A DNA stretch of 64,000 nt from contig JBAOIA010000012.1 in NCBI GenBank assembly GCA_037045145.1, forward strand, positions 1,069,660 to 1,133,659. Reading direction: 5' to 3'. A model generated the notes under the pieces. That model did no database searches and was not told where the DNA came from. It saw only the letters and a program-made list of their open reading frames with translations. Shown one piece after another: positions 18,462 to 28,753 of the stretch. The stretch comes from Bacteroidia bacterium (lineage in GTDB: Bacteria; Bacteroidota; Bacteroidia; AKYH767-A; OLB10). Both the position numbers and the translations under genes were made by a program. The first letter of the stretch is position 1. The number at the start of each line of letters is the position of its first letter.

Positions 18462-20126
18462 CTAATACAAACTCAACGGCATATCCTTATTATAAGTAAC
18501 AGCATAACTAAACTTAAGTGTTTTATACTCCTTGCTGTTTACAGCCATCGTCCATTTAAGCAAACCGGTTTGCTCATTGTATTCAGCCTTGTTATGGTCT
18601 TTCATCTCCACTTTAATTTCTTTATTGTTTGACAATGGAATTTGATCCTCCACAATCAATTCAATTTTTCTGCTCTTGTTGTTTTTTAAGCGCAACTCAT
18701 ACGCTACGGTTTTTGTAATTTCATTACCCAGCAGTTTGTTATTTTCTTTTACAGGAAGTTTGGTGCGGGTAATGGTTATACCGTTATCGCGCCCCAGGGC
18801 AAGTTCAAGTGTATCGTTTATTACTGTTGGGTTTAAAACAGTTTCGCCTACGTATGTTCCCTCGTAAAACACATTGGCGCGGCCGGGCAGCAGATTAAGA
18901 TTTTCCCAACCGGTAACACGTGCCAGTAAAAATGCTTCGCTTTCTATTTTAGGCACTAAGTAATGGCAATAGGTGCTGGGTAATTCGCTGGTTTTAACAC
19001 TTACTATATGGTTTTTACCATCACTGGGTATGTCATAAGCCAATGCAATATCAAACTCAACATTGGTCATGGTTTCTATAAGTTGTGAGTAATTTGCTGC
19101 CGATTGTGCAGGTGCCAATTCATCCATATCTTTTTTAGCAGCATCCATTTGCTCATTACCTGCAATGGTGTTTAGCAATGATTTTTCTCGTGCGCCTTTG
19201 AGGTAAGCCGGTTGTTGTGTGTAGTAGTTAATGTACCAGGGTGGCAGCACAGGTTTTATGTTGCTGCGGTTAGGGTTGCCTGTGCTTAGTTTTAGTTTTA
19301 CATCGTTCCAGTTTTCGCCTGACGTTTGATACACGTTGGCTTTATACGTTAACTGTACAGGTGCCGTAATTGTAGTGCTGCGCAAATCATAACTGGGTAC
19401 CCAGCCTGCACCGGTAACCATGTAGCTTACTTCCACTGCTGCCGTTGCTGCTTCATCAGCACTCACAGTTACTATTACCTCGTGTACAGGCTCATATTTC
19501 TTTTCAGGCTCTTCCTTGGTTTTATAGGTGCGCAGGTCATTTATACGCGCATTGGCTCTTGCCAGCAATTCATTGTTTCGTTTTTCATCACGTTTTATTT
19601 TCCCTAATTGCGTGTTTATATCCGTTAACTTTATTCTGAAAAACTCCATTGCCTTTATCAGCACAGCCAGTGAGTCGCTTTTTCCTTCGCCTTTGGTTAG
19701 TTTGTTTTTAAGTATCATATCTTTTTCTAACTGCAATGCACTTTCTTTTTCGGCAAGGTCGCCTGCATAAAAATTTGCTTCTGCAATGGAGTCTTCCAGC
19801 AGCTTTATTTCTTTTAATACAGCAGCAGGCAATGTACTTTCTTTAGGCGCCACAGGTTCGGGGTATCTTATATTGTGCTTTACTTCAAGCACCACAAAGT
19901 TGCCTTTACCACCTGCCTGCACACTTGCAGGGTTTATAAAAGGCGAAACACCTCCAAACACAAGCTGCGTAACACCGGGCGATAAGGCTACCTGCGAGTT
20001 ACGAAAAACCTGCGCACCTTGTGTAAATACGGTTACACTTTTAACGTTGGATTTAACTGCTTTTTCAACAGATGCTTCAGTATATTGTGCGATAAACAGA
20101 GTCGCTGCAAAAAATAGTTTTTTCAT
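18462..20126 (-). CDS. DUF4140/DUF4139 (MuiA-family) secreted protein
   Basis: About 555 residues from the ATG at 20126, chosen over an upstream ATG at 20225 because it has a good AGGAAG ribosome site and begins a clean signal peptide (MKKLFFAATLFIAQYTEA). The N-terminal part (VKSVTVFTQGAQVFR) is the DUF4140 type; a coiled coil with many Lys, Glu and Leu follows; the C-terminal half is DUF4139 (AGWVPSYDLRS, ENWNDVKLKLSTGNP). Such proteins are exported to the envelope, and one relative was described as a mucoidy inhibitor; the molecular role is unknown. It is convergent with truB. Confidence 0.85.
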   Translation of the reverse strand: MKKLFFAATLFIAQYTEASVEKAVKSNVKSVTVFTQGAQVFRNSQVALSPGVTQLVFGGVSPFINPASVQAGGKGNFVVLEVKHNIRYPEPVAPKESTLPAAVLKEIKLLEDSIAEANFYAGDLAEKESALQLEKDMILKNKLTKGEGKSDSLAVLIKAMEFFRIKLTDINTQLGKIKRDEKRNNELLARANARINDLRTYKTKEEPEKKYEPVHEVIVTVSADEAATAAVEVSYMVTGAGWVPSYDLRSTTITAPVQLTYKANVYQTSGENWNDVKLKLSTGNPNRSNIKPVLPPWYINYYTQQPAYLKGAREKSLLNTIAGNEQMDAAKKDMDELAPAQSAANYSQLIETMTNVEFDIALAYDIPSDGKNHIVSVKTSELPSTYCHYLVPKIESEAFLLARVTGWENLNLLPGRANVFYEGTYVGETVLNPTVINDTLELALGRDNGITITRTKLPVKENNKLLGNEITKTVAYELRLKNNKSRKIELIVEDQIPLSNNKEIKVEMKDHNKAEYNEQTGLLKWTMAVNSKEYKTLKFSYAVTYNKDMPLSLY

Positions 20127-20241
20127 TTTACTTCCTGTATTAATGTTTAATTTACAGGATAGATGCAATGCCCGGATATATTCCATAAAAAACGGAGGTA
20201 CAATCTGCACCTCCTTTTTAAACAAGTGTTTTTATGCTTAA

Positions 20242-20430
20242 TTACAATAAACGAACGTTTACTGCATTTAATCCTTTTTTTCCTTGTTGCACTTCAAAAA
20301 CCACATTGTCGTTTTCACGAATGTTTTCTTTAATTCCTGAAACGTGCACGAAGATGTCTTCTCCGTTTTCTGCTTTAATAAATCCAAATCCTTTTGTTTC
20401 GTTAAAAAATTTTACTGTACCGTTTTGCAT
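20242..20430 (-). CDS. Cold-shock protein (CspA family)
   Basis: 62 residues forming one cold-shock domain, with RNP1 KGFGFI at 13-18 and RNP2 DIFVHV at 25-30. It binds single-stranded nucleic acids and melts RNA structure in the cytoplasm. It starts 40 bases after the stop of the DEAD-box helicase on the same strand, a natural pairing of two RNA-unwinding functions that may be transcribed together. Confidence 0.96.
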   Translation of the reverse strand: MQNGTVKFFNETKGFGFIKAENGEDIFVHVSGIKENIRENDNVVFEVQQGKKGLNAVNVRLL

Positions 20431-20470
20431 TGTTTGTTTAATTTATAATTACTAAAATTTAAAATAATTT

Positions 20471-21598
20471 TTATTGAAAAGGATGTGATCTTACCACATC
20501 AATGTTTTTTCTAATCAGTTTATGTATATCGTTAAGGTATGGCTTTTCATCTTCTGTACAGAATGAAAGCGCAGTTCCTGATTCGCCCGCACGCCCTGTA
20601 CGGCCTATGCGGTGTACATAGGTTTCGGCCTGTTCGGGAATTTCAAAATTTATTACATGTGTTAATTTATCCACATCAATACCGCGCGAAGCAATATCTG
20701 TTGCCACCAGCACATGTACCTTCCTGTTTTTAAAACCCTCCAAAGCGCGCTCGCGTGCACCCTGCGATTTATCACCATGTATGGCTTCGGCTTTAATGCC
20801 GTTTTTATTGAGCTCTTTGGTCACCCTGTCGGCACCGCGCTTGGTGCGTGTAAACACCAGTGCATGATCAATACCATTTGACTTGAGCACATGACGAAGC
20901 AACGAGCGTTTATTTTCTTTTTTTACATGATATACAAACTGCTTCACCATTTCTGTAGGAGTGGAAACAGGGGTTACGTTTACTTTAACAGGATTACTCA
21001 GCAGCGTGTTGGCAAGTTTCATGATTTCAGGAGCTACTGTTGCAGAGAAAAATATGGTTTGCCTTTGTTGAGGGAGTTTTGCAATAACTTTTTTAATGTC
21101 GTTAATAAAGCCCATATCCAACATACGGTCGGCTTCATCCAGCACAAAATATGCTATATGCTGAAGATTTACGTAGCCTTGTTGCATAAGGTCAAGCAGG
21201 CGACCCGGTGTTGCAATAAGCACATCGGCACCTTTTTTCAAAGCATTGGTTTGATTTAGTTGCGATACACCACCAAACACCACCACATGGCGGTAAGGCA
21301 GCTTGTTTCCGTAATCAGTAAAACTTTCGCCAATTTGTATGGCAAGCTCGCGGGTAGGAGCAAGTATTAAGGCTTTTATGGTGTTGGAGGGTTTTTGATT
21401 TTTATTATGTAGCAATTGCAGAATAGGTAATGCAAATGCTGCTGTTTTGCCGGTTCCTGTTTGCGCACATCCAAAAATGTCGCGGCCGTCTAATAAAGCG
21501 GGTATTGATTGTGCTTGTATGGGAGTAGGTTTTTCATACTCCAGTTTTCTTAATGCATCCAATATGGGTGCAATAAGGTTTAAATTTGAAAATGTCAT
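20471..21598 (-). CDS. DEAD-box RNA helicase (RhlE-like)
   Basis: 375 residues. Motif I AQTGTGKT at 45-52, Q motif around PTPIQAQ, motif Ib TPGR, motif II DEAD at 154-157, motif III SAT at 185-187 and motif VI HRIGRTGR near the C-terminus are all present. It ends soon after the second RecA domain, without the basic tail found in many RhlE proteins. It remodels RNA using ATP, probably in ribosome assembly or cold adaptation given the adjacent cold-shock gene. A leader of about 200 bases lies upstream with no other gene. Confidence 0.95.
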   Translation of the reverse strand: MTFSNLNLIAPILDALRKLEYEKPTPIQAQSIPALLDGRDIFGCAQTGTGKTAAFALPILQLLHNKNQKPSNTIKALILAPTRELAIQIGESFTDYGNKLPYRHVVVFGGVSQLNQTNALKKGADVLIATPGRLLDLMQQGYVNLQHIAYFVLDEADRMLDMGFINDIKKVIAKLPQQRQTIFFSATVAPEIMKLANTLLSNPVKVNVTPVSTPTEMVKQFVYHVKKENKRSLLRHVLKSNGIDHALVFTRTKRGADRVTKELNKNGIKAEAIHGDKSQGARERALEGFKNRKVHVLVATDIASRGIDVDKLTHVINFEIPEQAETYVHRIGRTGRAGESGTALSFCTEDEKPYLNDIHKLIRKNIDVVRSHPFQ

Positions 21599-21814
21599 TA
21601 AATACTATCTCGGTTTTTTAATACAGGCTTTTTGTAGTTGATATAAAGTGCCTACTTTACTTTAATTGAAAAGTGCAACTACTTTTTGTTATAGGGTTTG
21701 TTACAGATGTTGTGTTTAATTGATTTATTAATATAAGTTGCAAACATACAACATTAAATTGGATATATTGTTTAATTTCATTGGCTCATAACAAACATTT
21801 TGTTTGGTGAAAAC

Positions 21815-24800
21815 CTACTCTAATTCTATCATATTTCTGGATGTAATTACTCCATTGATATTCAGTTTGACATTATAGATACCGGCAGGCAATCCAAGTT
21901 TCTTTGCACTGAAGGTATATTGATGCATTCCTTTTTCAAGTCTGTCATTTATCTGTGTTGAAACCACCTCTCCTATTACGTTTATAACCTCCATACTAAC
22001 ATCGGCATTGTCTTTTAAAAAGATGACAAAATTGGTTTCATTTTTATACGGATTCGGGGTAATTACAAAAACATTTGAATCGTCATCAATCTTTGCGTTG
22101 CGAATTTCTGTATAAACATAGCTGCCGTTTTTATCAACCTGTTTCAATCTATAAAAATACATTGTGTTTTTAACAACGTCTCTATCTTCAAATTTATAAT
22201 CCGACACCACATTACTGTTTCCTTGTGAAGTAAGGTTTGTAATAGTTGTAAATTCAACTCCGTTAAGTGAACGCTGTAATTCAAAATAATCACTGTTGAT
22301 TTCGCTGGCAGTGCTCCACTCAACCATAATTGAATTGACCAAAGGTGAAGCATTGAATGCAATTAACTCTACGGGTAATGGATTGTTGGCCTGTGTTATT
22401 CCAAACAACTCTGTGCCCGTTCCAAAGCCATTCATGGCCAATCTTTTTACAGCCGTAACAGGGCTGTTCAAACAAATTCCATTAAACAAATTCCATCCTG
22501 CACCGTGGTTTCTCATGATAGTCCATCCCATAAATGGATTGCTGTAGTTGAGATTATAGGCAGTGGCATCATAGGTTCCTGACAAAGGACTATTGCTTGC
22601 CGTAAAACTCCAGTAACCATTGTCAAGAGCAGGCTGTGAATAAACCACACTACATTCAGTAGCCGCTATTCCGGCAGGGATAACAGAATAAGTATTAAAG
22701 AAAGAAAGAAGATTATCAATAGTTGTTGGGCTTCCCGGAACATTAAAGTTAATATTCATTCGCTGATATCCTGCGGTTGCATGACCTACAGGAAAATCGT
22801 AAGATCCTTGTGTATTCAGGTATCTGCGTAAGTTACCCTGAATAAAACTATTCATATTTCCGGGAGTAACAGCTCCGCTATTCCGGTTATTAACTTTCAC
22901 TTCAAATAGGTTGGTGATTATTTTTCCGTTAGTCAGCGAAAGCATTCCATTATTGCCAAGCGTTGCATTGGAAAGTAATGTTACGCCAGTACCTGAATGA
23001 TTCATGGAAAGATTATTAAGAACTCCATTGTTTAAATAATTCTGAGCAGCTGTTCCATATAGCTCAAGTGTGCCACCAATACCTGGTGTGTATGTACCAT
23101 AATTCAGAAAATCTCCTCCAACACGATGTGTTTTTGCATTTGCATTAAAATTACTTGTACTTGAAGTGATAATAAAATTACCTTTCATGTCGGCATTCTG
23201 CCCCAACGTTACAATGCCACCTGTTTTACTAACAACAACATTAGCAAATGCCGAAGCTCCAACCATGTTTCCATTTAAACTCTGATTTACTGAGGCGTTA
23301 TTAAAATATACATTTGAACCGTTTGCAGCATTCAGTGTACCGTTATTATTATAGTCCTGACATACTTGTAATGAGAACCCCGCATTGATAGAAAGCGAGG
23401 CCGAAGGATTTATTGTCATGGATTTACAAGAAGCACCTGCAGCGTTGATTATCGGCATGTTTGCCGATGATGGTGGAATAATAGCATCTACTGTACAATT
23501 TGGAATCTGGCATCCACCCCAGTTAGGAGCTTTAAACCAATCGTTGTCAACACCACCAGACCACACTACAAATCCCGGATTGGGAGTGAAATTAACCGGT
23601 GAGCTTAAAAAGTTCATTGTGAACCCCGATGTGCTATTGGAGAAATTACTCACAACAAGCTGGTAAACATCACCTGCAGCAACATTAATCTGTGCATCAT
23701 AGGCAGCATTATAATCAGGTGTATATGGAACTGGTGCCTGATTGGTAACAGTGCTATTTAACCCTGTTACTCCAAGATAGCTGTAATTGCAACGTATGGG
23801 TGCTGCTCCACTCGCTAAGGTTGCACATGTATTAACAGCATTATTGGTAGGTCCGTCTTTCATCTTCCAAATTGCAAAATCATAATCTGTTTCATTACCT
23901 GGTAAACCGGCAACATAGTCATTAGGGATAATGTTAAATGCTAATACACCTGCATTCTGAATATTTATTTCATACCAGGCAGAGCCTCGCTCAGCACTTA
24001 AAAGACAATTACTACCGCTGCCCGGAAAGTCACAAGATGAACCGAAAGCCTGATAACCCGGATCACCGATGGATATAATCTGGTTACAAACAGGATTTGG
24101 AACACTACATTCCTGCCCAAATACAGGAGGAATATTGGTGGGTGGACCACTAACTATAATAATGCCGTAACTACCCGTCTCATTGTTGTAACCATCAACT
24201 ACAACATAATAAGTTGTACCTGCTGTCAAACCACTATAATTTATCTGCGACATATAATTAATGGTAGTACCGCATGAAGGAGCATCATCATTGCAAGCCA
24301 ATAAAGTCATTGATGCACCACAGGTTCCTTGATATAAAGCTATTTGTGAATTACGTAATGATCCGGGCACGGTTCTTATAGTTACCTGACCTGAAGGCGG
24401 TGCTACAAAAGAATGCCAAACTGTGTTTCGTGCCCCTGCTGACCAACATGATGGATTAGAAGGCTCACCTGCCAAGCCTGAACAGCTATTACTTCCGTTA
24501 AGATAAACACCAATAGGAAGCGGAGTTGCATTACATGGTAAATCATTTGCTGCTCCTGAACCAAAAGATTGAATACTGATATCATAAGTAACACTTGTTG
24601 GCGGTGCCCATGTATCTACAATAATAAAATATGTGCCTGCTGCCGGCAATACAACACTGCCGTTTAATGTTCCGGAAAGTGCTCCGCTATTATTACCTAT
24701 ACAGTTTGTACCTGCATTTCCCGGGCAGCCACTATATACCTGATAGCCTATTAAATTATCACTTGCCTGACTTAAAGTTATAGAGATACACTCGGGGCCG

Positions 24801-26245
24801 CTTGCTACATAACGATAAACTTTATCTTCTCCCGACTCATATAATGTACCGCATGATCCTATGGATGCATTAGTATAGTCATTACCCATACAAGCTGTTG
24901 TTTCATTTGCAGCCGAAAAAGGAAGTCCACTTATGTTTACGGCATTGCTGCACACAGCACCGGGAAGCATACCTACAGGTGCACTGATGCTGATATTATA
25001 TGAAGGAATACAATAAGGAGATGGGAACTGGTCAACTACAAGATAATAGGTATGACCTGCAATAACATTAACACACATGCTCTGACTGCCTGCAGAACTT
25101 TGTGCAAAAGCAACACAGGTACCGGCAGTACCGCTGCAACTGGTAACCAAAGGACATCCGTCAAACAGCGTTATTCCTACCCATGAACTTACGCTTGTCA
25201 GTGAAATAGTTGTCTGTCCTGAAGTTGAGGGGGTAAAAATAAATACTTCGTCTTCTGCACCGTTATAAAAAGTGCTTCCGCAGGCAATCGTATTGGTAGT
25301 CGTAAAATCATCAGTCTTACCACAGGTAGTTCGATTGTTGCTGGTATAAGGCAACGATGCTACATTTACTGTACCATTACCTGTTGCGCAGGCTCCTGCA
25401 GGCACAGGTGCAGAAATGGTCAGATTATTAAAGGGAACACAACTTGGTGCCGGCCAAGTATCAAGAATCAGATAATAGGTTGTTCCTGCCTGAAGACAGA
25501 CAGTGAGTGTTTTGCTTCCTGTGGAGCTCTGACTGTTGGCAACACATGTTCCGGGTTGACCGGTTAAAGGGCAGCCATTGTATAAGTTTAATGCTGTATA
25601 ACTTGCAGAAGGTGCATTGAGTGTTATGGTTACAGTTCCGGTACTGGCAGGAGTAAAAATAAAAACTTTATCCTCTCCGTCAAGATAAAATGTACTGCCA
25701 CAAGGATTGGTATTGACTGATGTTAAATCATTGCCTGCTCCGCAGGTAGTTCCTGCACCACTGCTATAAGGTAATGAAGCAATGGCTACGTTGCCTGTTC
25801 CAAGATTTGAAGGACAACTTAAAGGGGCACTGTACTTGTATGACATTGTTGCACCTGTACCGCCAGTAGTACAACTGTATTTTGTAATCAACACCCTGTA
25901 TGTTCCTGTGGTTACACAAGTCCATGCAAGATAGGACTGCAATCCGCAATTATCATCACTAAAACCACCTGCTCCAACATAAGTACCTGCATTATTTAAA
26001 ATAGTTATCTGTGTATCCCATGTAGCATTTCCACCATCAGCAGCACAGAATGAAAAATAATATACAAATCCTGACGTAGCCGTAAATGTATAATATTTTC
26101 CTGCTGCCACGGCAGTGGTTCCGGTGGTACTCCAAGTCACTCCCGGTGTTATATTGCTGGCAAGAGTACCACCTGTGCATTGTGCACTGCTTTCATTAGC
26201 TAACAGAGCATAACCGACAATCAGAAATAGTAGGAGTTGTTTCAT
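21815..26245 (-). CDS. Giant T9SS type A surface protein with repeated PPC-like domains
   Basis: 1476 residues. A signal peptide (MKQLLLFLIVGYALLANESSAQ) is followed by a Cys-rich array of at least four similar beta domains of about 130 residues (recurring TTCGxxxDFT, CGSTFY, DKVFIFTP, NGCPL, TYYLIxDxWP), resembling pre-peptidase C-terminal domains. Then come an autotransporter-like stretch (NWGGCQIPNC ... YNNNG), a fibronectin-III-like segment (VEWSTASEINSDYFELQRS) and a type A T9SS sorting domain ending MIELE. Probably a cell-surface or secreted adhesin. The small gene at 26285 lies just upstream on the same strand. Confidence 0.9.
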   Translation of the reverse strand: MKQLLLFLIVGYALLANESSAQCTGGTLASNITPGVTWSTTGTTAVAAGKYYTFTATSGFVYYFSFCAADGGNATWDTQITILNNAGTYVGAGGFSDDNCGLQSYLAWTCVTTGTYRVLITKYSCTTGGTGATMSYKYSAPLSCPSNLGTGNVAIASLPYSSGAGTTCGAGNDLTSVNTNPCGSTFYLDGEDKVFIFTPASTGTVTITLNAPSASYTALNLYNGCPLTGQPGTCVANSQSSTGSKTLTVCLQAGTTYYLILDTWPAPSCVPFNNLTISAPVPAGACATGNGTVNVASLPYTSNNRTTCGKTDDFTTTNTIACGSTFYNGAEDEVFIFTPSTSGQTTISLTSVSSWVGITLFDGCPLVTSCSGTAGTCVAFAQSSAGSQSMCVNVIAGHTYYLVVDQFPSPYCIPSYNISISAPVGMLPGAVCSNAVNISGLPFSAANETTACMGNDYTNASIGSCGTLYESGEDKVYRYVASGPECISITLSQASDNLIGYQVYSGCPGNAGTNCIGNNSGALSGTLNGSVVLPAAGTYFIIVDTWAPPTSVTYDISIQSFGSGAANDLPCNATPLPIGVYLNGSNSCSGLAGEPSNPSCWSAGARNTVWHSFVAPPSGQVTIRTVPGSLRNSQIALYQGTCGASMTLLACNDDAPSCGTTINYMSQINYSGLTAGTTYYVVVDGYNNETGSYGIIIVSGPPTNIPPVFGQECSVPNPVCNQIISIGDPGYQAFGSSCDFPGSGSNCLLSAERGSAWYEINIQNAGVLAFNIIPNDYVAGLPGNETDYDFAIWKMKDGPTNNAVNTCATLASGAAPIRCNYSYLGVTGLNSTVTNQAPVPYTPDYNAAYDAQINVAAGDVYQLVVSNFSNSTSGFTMNFLSSPVNFTPNPGFVVWSGGVDNDWFKAPNWGGCQIPNCTVDAIIPPSSANMPIINAAGASCKSMTINPSASLSINAGFSLQVCQDYNNNGTLNAANGSNVYFNNASVNQSLNGNMVGASAFANVVVSKTGGIVTLGQNADMKGNFIITSSTSNFNANAKTHRVGGDFLNYGTYTPGIGGTLELYGTAAQNYLNNGVLNNLSMNHSGTGVTLLSNATLGNNGMLSLTNGKIITNLFEVKVNNRNSGAVTPGNMNSFIQGNLRRYLNTQGSYDFPVGHATAGYQRMNINFNVPGSPTTIDNLLSFFNTYSVIPAGIAATECSVVYSQPALDNGYWSFTASNSPLSGTYDATAYNLNYSNPFMGWTIMRNHGAGWNLFNGICLNSPVTAVKRLAMNGFGTGTELFGITQANNPLPVELIAFNASPLVNSIMVEWSTASEINSDYFELQRSLNGVEFTTITNLTSQGNSNVVSDYKFEDRDVVKNTMYFYRLKQVDKNGSYVYTEIRNAKIDDDSNVFVITPNPYKNETNFVIFLKDNADVSMEVINVIGEVVSTQINDRLEKGMHQYTFSAKKLGLPAGIYNVKLNINGVITSRNMIELE

Positions 26246-26284
26246 ATTTGATAGGTTAATAAAATTATTCTACGTCATAATCAA

Positions 26285-26641
26285 TTATTGATTCTTTATC
26301 ATATCGCTGTTGTTTGAATCCTTGCAAGCTTGTTTCACTCTCGAAATAGTGACACCATTGCGCTCTGTAAATGTGAAACCTTCATTCTTTAGTTTATTCA
26401 ATAGAACTTCTCTGCTGTTATATTCAGTAGAATTGATTATTAGCATAACACAATTCAGCGAATAACAATATTCCTTTGAAACAATGCCTTCTGTTGTACT
26501 TAAGATATTGTCTATCTGCGCATGTCTTTTCTGATTTGAAAGTTCATTTATACGGAGAATTAATTCCTGATTACCGTCATTTCCCGCAAATAGTAATCCA
26601 TTAAATAATAAAAGGAAGGTTGTAAGTAGTTTCTTTATCAT
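26285..26641 (-). CDS. Small secreted protein of unknown function
   Basis: 118 residues beginning with a clear signal peptide (MIKKLLTTFLLLFNGLLFAGND). The mature part is about 98 residues with three Cys and no recognised motif. It sits 39 bases upstream of the 1476-residue surface protein on the same strand, so the two may share a transcript. Confidence 0.6.
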   Translation of the reverse strand: MIKKLLTTFLLLFNGLLFAGNDGNQELILRINELSNQKRHAQIDNILSTTEGIVSKEYCYSLNCVMLIINSTEYNSREVLLNKLKNEGFTFTERNGVTISRVKQACKDSNNSDMIKNQ

Positions 26642-26764
26642 ACTTTTTTAGTTTAGTTTTCGCCCATTGAGTTATACAGGAAAATCAAGGACTAAAAGTA
26701 TGATAATTTTAGATTAAATCAATATTTTTCTACAATTATTTCCCATCAATCTTTTTCCAATTGT

Positions 26765-26821
26765 CCCCCTCTCGTCCTCGTCTAAAGTCAAGTCGTGCAT
26801 AAGGGACGAGGATGTGCGGGG
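26765..26821 (+). repeat. Dispersed hairpin repeat, copy A
   Basis: Starts CCCCCTCTCGTCCTCGTC and ends GGACGAGGATGTGCGGGG; CCTCGTC (26776-26782) can pair with GACGAGG (26805-26811). Copy C at 28754-28810 is nearly identical and in the same orientation; copy B at 26841-26895 is inverted. Confidence 0.85.
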
Positions 26822-26840
26822 CTCTATAAAAGGTGTTAAT

Positions 26841-26895
26841 CACATCCTCGTCTCTCGCACACAACGCTACCCTTCAGACGAGGACGAGGGGGGGG
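26841..26895 (-). repeat. Dispersed hairpin repeat, copy B (inverted)
   Basis: The reverse complement begins CCCCCCTCGTCCTCGTCTG and ends ACGAGGATGTG, matching copies A and C. A and B together form a large palindrome immediately beside the stop of the PIN gene (26899). Confidence 0.8.
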
Positions 26896-26898
26896 CAT

Positions 26899-27456
26899 TT
26901 ATTTCAAGTAATCACTCAGATTAATTTGGAAGTGGTCTTTGAGCAAGGTGGGTAGATTACAATGCTCTATGTTTAGAATGGAACATATCTCTGGCAACTT
27001 CTTAAAAAGTTTGCCGTCATTCTCACTCCGCGATTCTTCTGTAACCAAAATAGGTTTATCCAATCCCAAATTATTTTTATCCTTCTCACAAAACAAAATC
27101 AATTTAGCATCAGCAGAATTCAAATATCTTTTCTGTTCAATTTCAAATTGAACATCAGTAAGTTTATTTTTCTGTGAGCCATAGCATAACTGGTTTTCAA
27201 GGATGTTGAAAAACTTTTGCTCAGGTAGAATCATATCAGTTTTCACCAATTTTTTTTTGTCATCAAGAAAGTCCAGTTTCTCCGTTACAATTCCTTTAGC
27301 AACTCTGCCCGATTCCTCAAACACTTTGTCCAACACAATCACTTCTCCTGAATTGAATTTCTTTTCAAGAAGTTTTTTCAGTTTATCTGCTTTATCAAAT
27401 GGTAGATAATAGCGAACAAATGAAACAAGTGAAGTTGTGTCTATTGCTGCTCTCAT
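26899..27456 (-). CDS. PIN-like protein, DUF4411 type
   Basis: 185 residues. The N-terminus MRAAIDTTSLVSFVRYYLPFD places the expected first PIN acidic residue at Asp6, and further acidic positions occur in NSADAKLILFCEKD (about 112-126) and VTEESRSENDG. This fits the DUF4411 branch of PIN-like proteins, which is often found beside ImmA/IrrE-type metallopeptidases as here. The likely activity is RNA cleavage as a toxin, but that is inferred. It overlaps the upstream gene by four bases (ATGA), so they are coupled. Confidence 0.75.
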   Translation of the reverse strand: MRAAIDTTSLVSFVRYYLPFDKADKLKKLLEKKFNSGEVIVLDKVFEESGRVAKGIVTEKLDFLDDKKKLVKTDMILPEQKFFNILENQLCYGSQKNKLTDVQFEIEQKRYLNSADAKLILFCEKDKNNLGLDKPILVTEESRSENDGKLFKKLPEICSILNIEHCNLPTLLKDHFQINLSDYLK

Positions 27457-28628
27457 TTGAGATAATAATCAATCCTGTCGGCTTTAATGTTTAACCTTTT
27501 GCAAAACTCCGCTTCGGTAATTACTCCTTCGTAAAATGCCGACTGAATTGCGTTTACATACAATGGGGATAGAAGCGGCTTTGCCGCTGCTCCGCCAATT
27601 GTTCTTCCTTCTTCCAATGCTTTCAATTTCTCCAACTCATGCTTGCGTTGTTCTTCTGCTTCTCGTTCACTAATACTTTCTGAAATTTCATTGCATCGCT
27701 TTCTGTAATTACCCAAGGAAATTTTTTCTGTAATCAGCAATCGTGTGTAAAGTGCAAACACACTAAGGTTTGTTGCCATTGCAATCTCATCCAAAATGTC
27801 TTGATGAAAATCGTTGTGTGCAGTCGCTGTTGGCAATGCTGCCAAAGTTTTGTCCAACTCCCCAACTAAAAAGAAATATGCAAAGTCATTGCACCATTTT
27901 TCAATTCTGCTCAATGAATTATAATCAGGTGTGTCTTCATTGATGCGTTCATCAATTTCTTCTTCGTTCAAAAGATAATGTCCTAACTCATGAACCAGTG
28001 TGAAAATTTCTCGGCTAAAAGATTTTTGATTTCGCTTAAGAACAATGGTGTCAGGTTTGAGATAAAAGCCGTTGATATTTACTTTCTCTTTTTTGTTCCA
28101 GTTTTCTACAAACTCAAAAACCAAAATGTTGTGTTCAGCAAACTTTGCAATTAGTGACTTAAGAAACTCTCTTTTCTTGTAGTTAAATTCCGGATAAATT
28201 TTTTTCCTCATTTCCGTTGCAACTTCTTTTGGTTTGTTGCTCACCGTGTAAACGGGCAACACTCTGTCTCTTGTAAGGTCAGAAAGTTTTGAAAGTGCCG
28301 AAAGAGAAATTTTTTCTTCTTCAAATTGATTCACAATTTTCTTTGAAGCAAGATTCAGGTCAGCATTGAATTTATCTTTTCTAAAAAAAATACTTTCTTC
28401 TTTTGCTTCACGAAGTTGTTTCGGGTCAATGTAGTAGTTCAATCCTTTGCCGAAAACTTTGTCAATCTTTTTGAGCAAACTCGCTTTCATTTCGCTTCTG
28501 AAAACTTCTTCTTCTGTGAATTGCTTTTTCAAGCCCTCACTAACAAGCGAAAGAAATTCCTTCTTGCCTAACTTATAGAGTTTGAGCAAGTGATTTATTC
28601 GTTCAGGATTTATATTTATGGTTGTCAA
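27453..28628 (-). CDS. ImmA/IrrE-family metallopeptidase
   Basis: 391 residues. The zinc motif HELGH is at 213-217 (TLVHELGHYLL), followed by an IEKWCNDFAYFFL helix typical of the ImmA/IrrE (COG2856) family. The first 130 residues are charged and helical and may carry a DNA- or protein-binding function; no clear helix-turn-helix was confirmed. It is coupled to the PIN gene downstream. Relatives cleave repressors or antitoxins, and such pairs are predicted toxin-antitoxin or phage-defence modules. The block lies between repeat copies, suggesting acquisition as a unit. Confidence 0.82.
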   Translation of the reverse strand: MTTININPERINHLLKLYKLGKKEFLSLVSEGLKKQFTEEEVFRSEMKASLLKKIDKVFGKGLNYYIDPKQLREAKEESIFFRKDKFNADLNLASKKIVNQFEEEKISLSALSKLSDLTRDRVLPVYTVSNKPKEVATEMRKKIYPEFNYKKREFLKSLIAKFAEHNILVFEFVENWNKKEKVNINGFYLKPDTIVLKRNQKSFSREIFTLVHELGHYLLNEEEIDERINEDTPDYNSLSRIEKWCNDFAYFFLVGELDKTLAALPTATAHNDFHQDILDEIAMATNLSVFALYTRLLITEKISLGNYRKRCNEISESISEREAEEQRKHELEKLKALEEGRTIGGAAAKPLLSPLYVNAIQSAFYEGVITEAEFCKRLNIKADRIDYYLK

Positions 28629-28753
28629 GAAAGTGCCTTATTTGAGCTTGCAAACTTATTTAATTTCACTCTGGTTCTGTCCATATTTTTCAAATTTTCA
28701 GATAACTTCTTGATTACCTTGGAATCCAGAGTTCCCCAAAGGTTTTAAAGTAA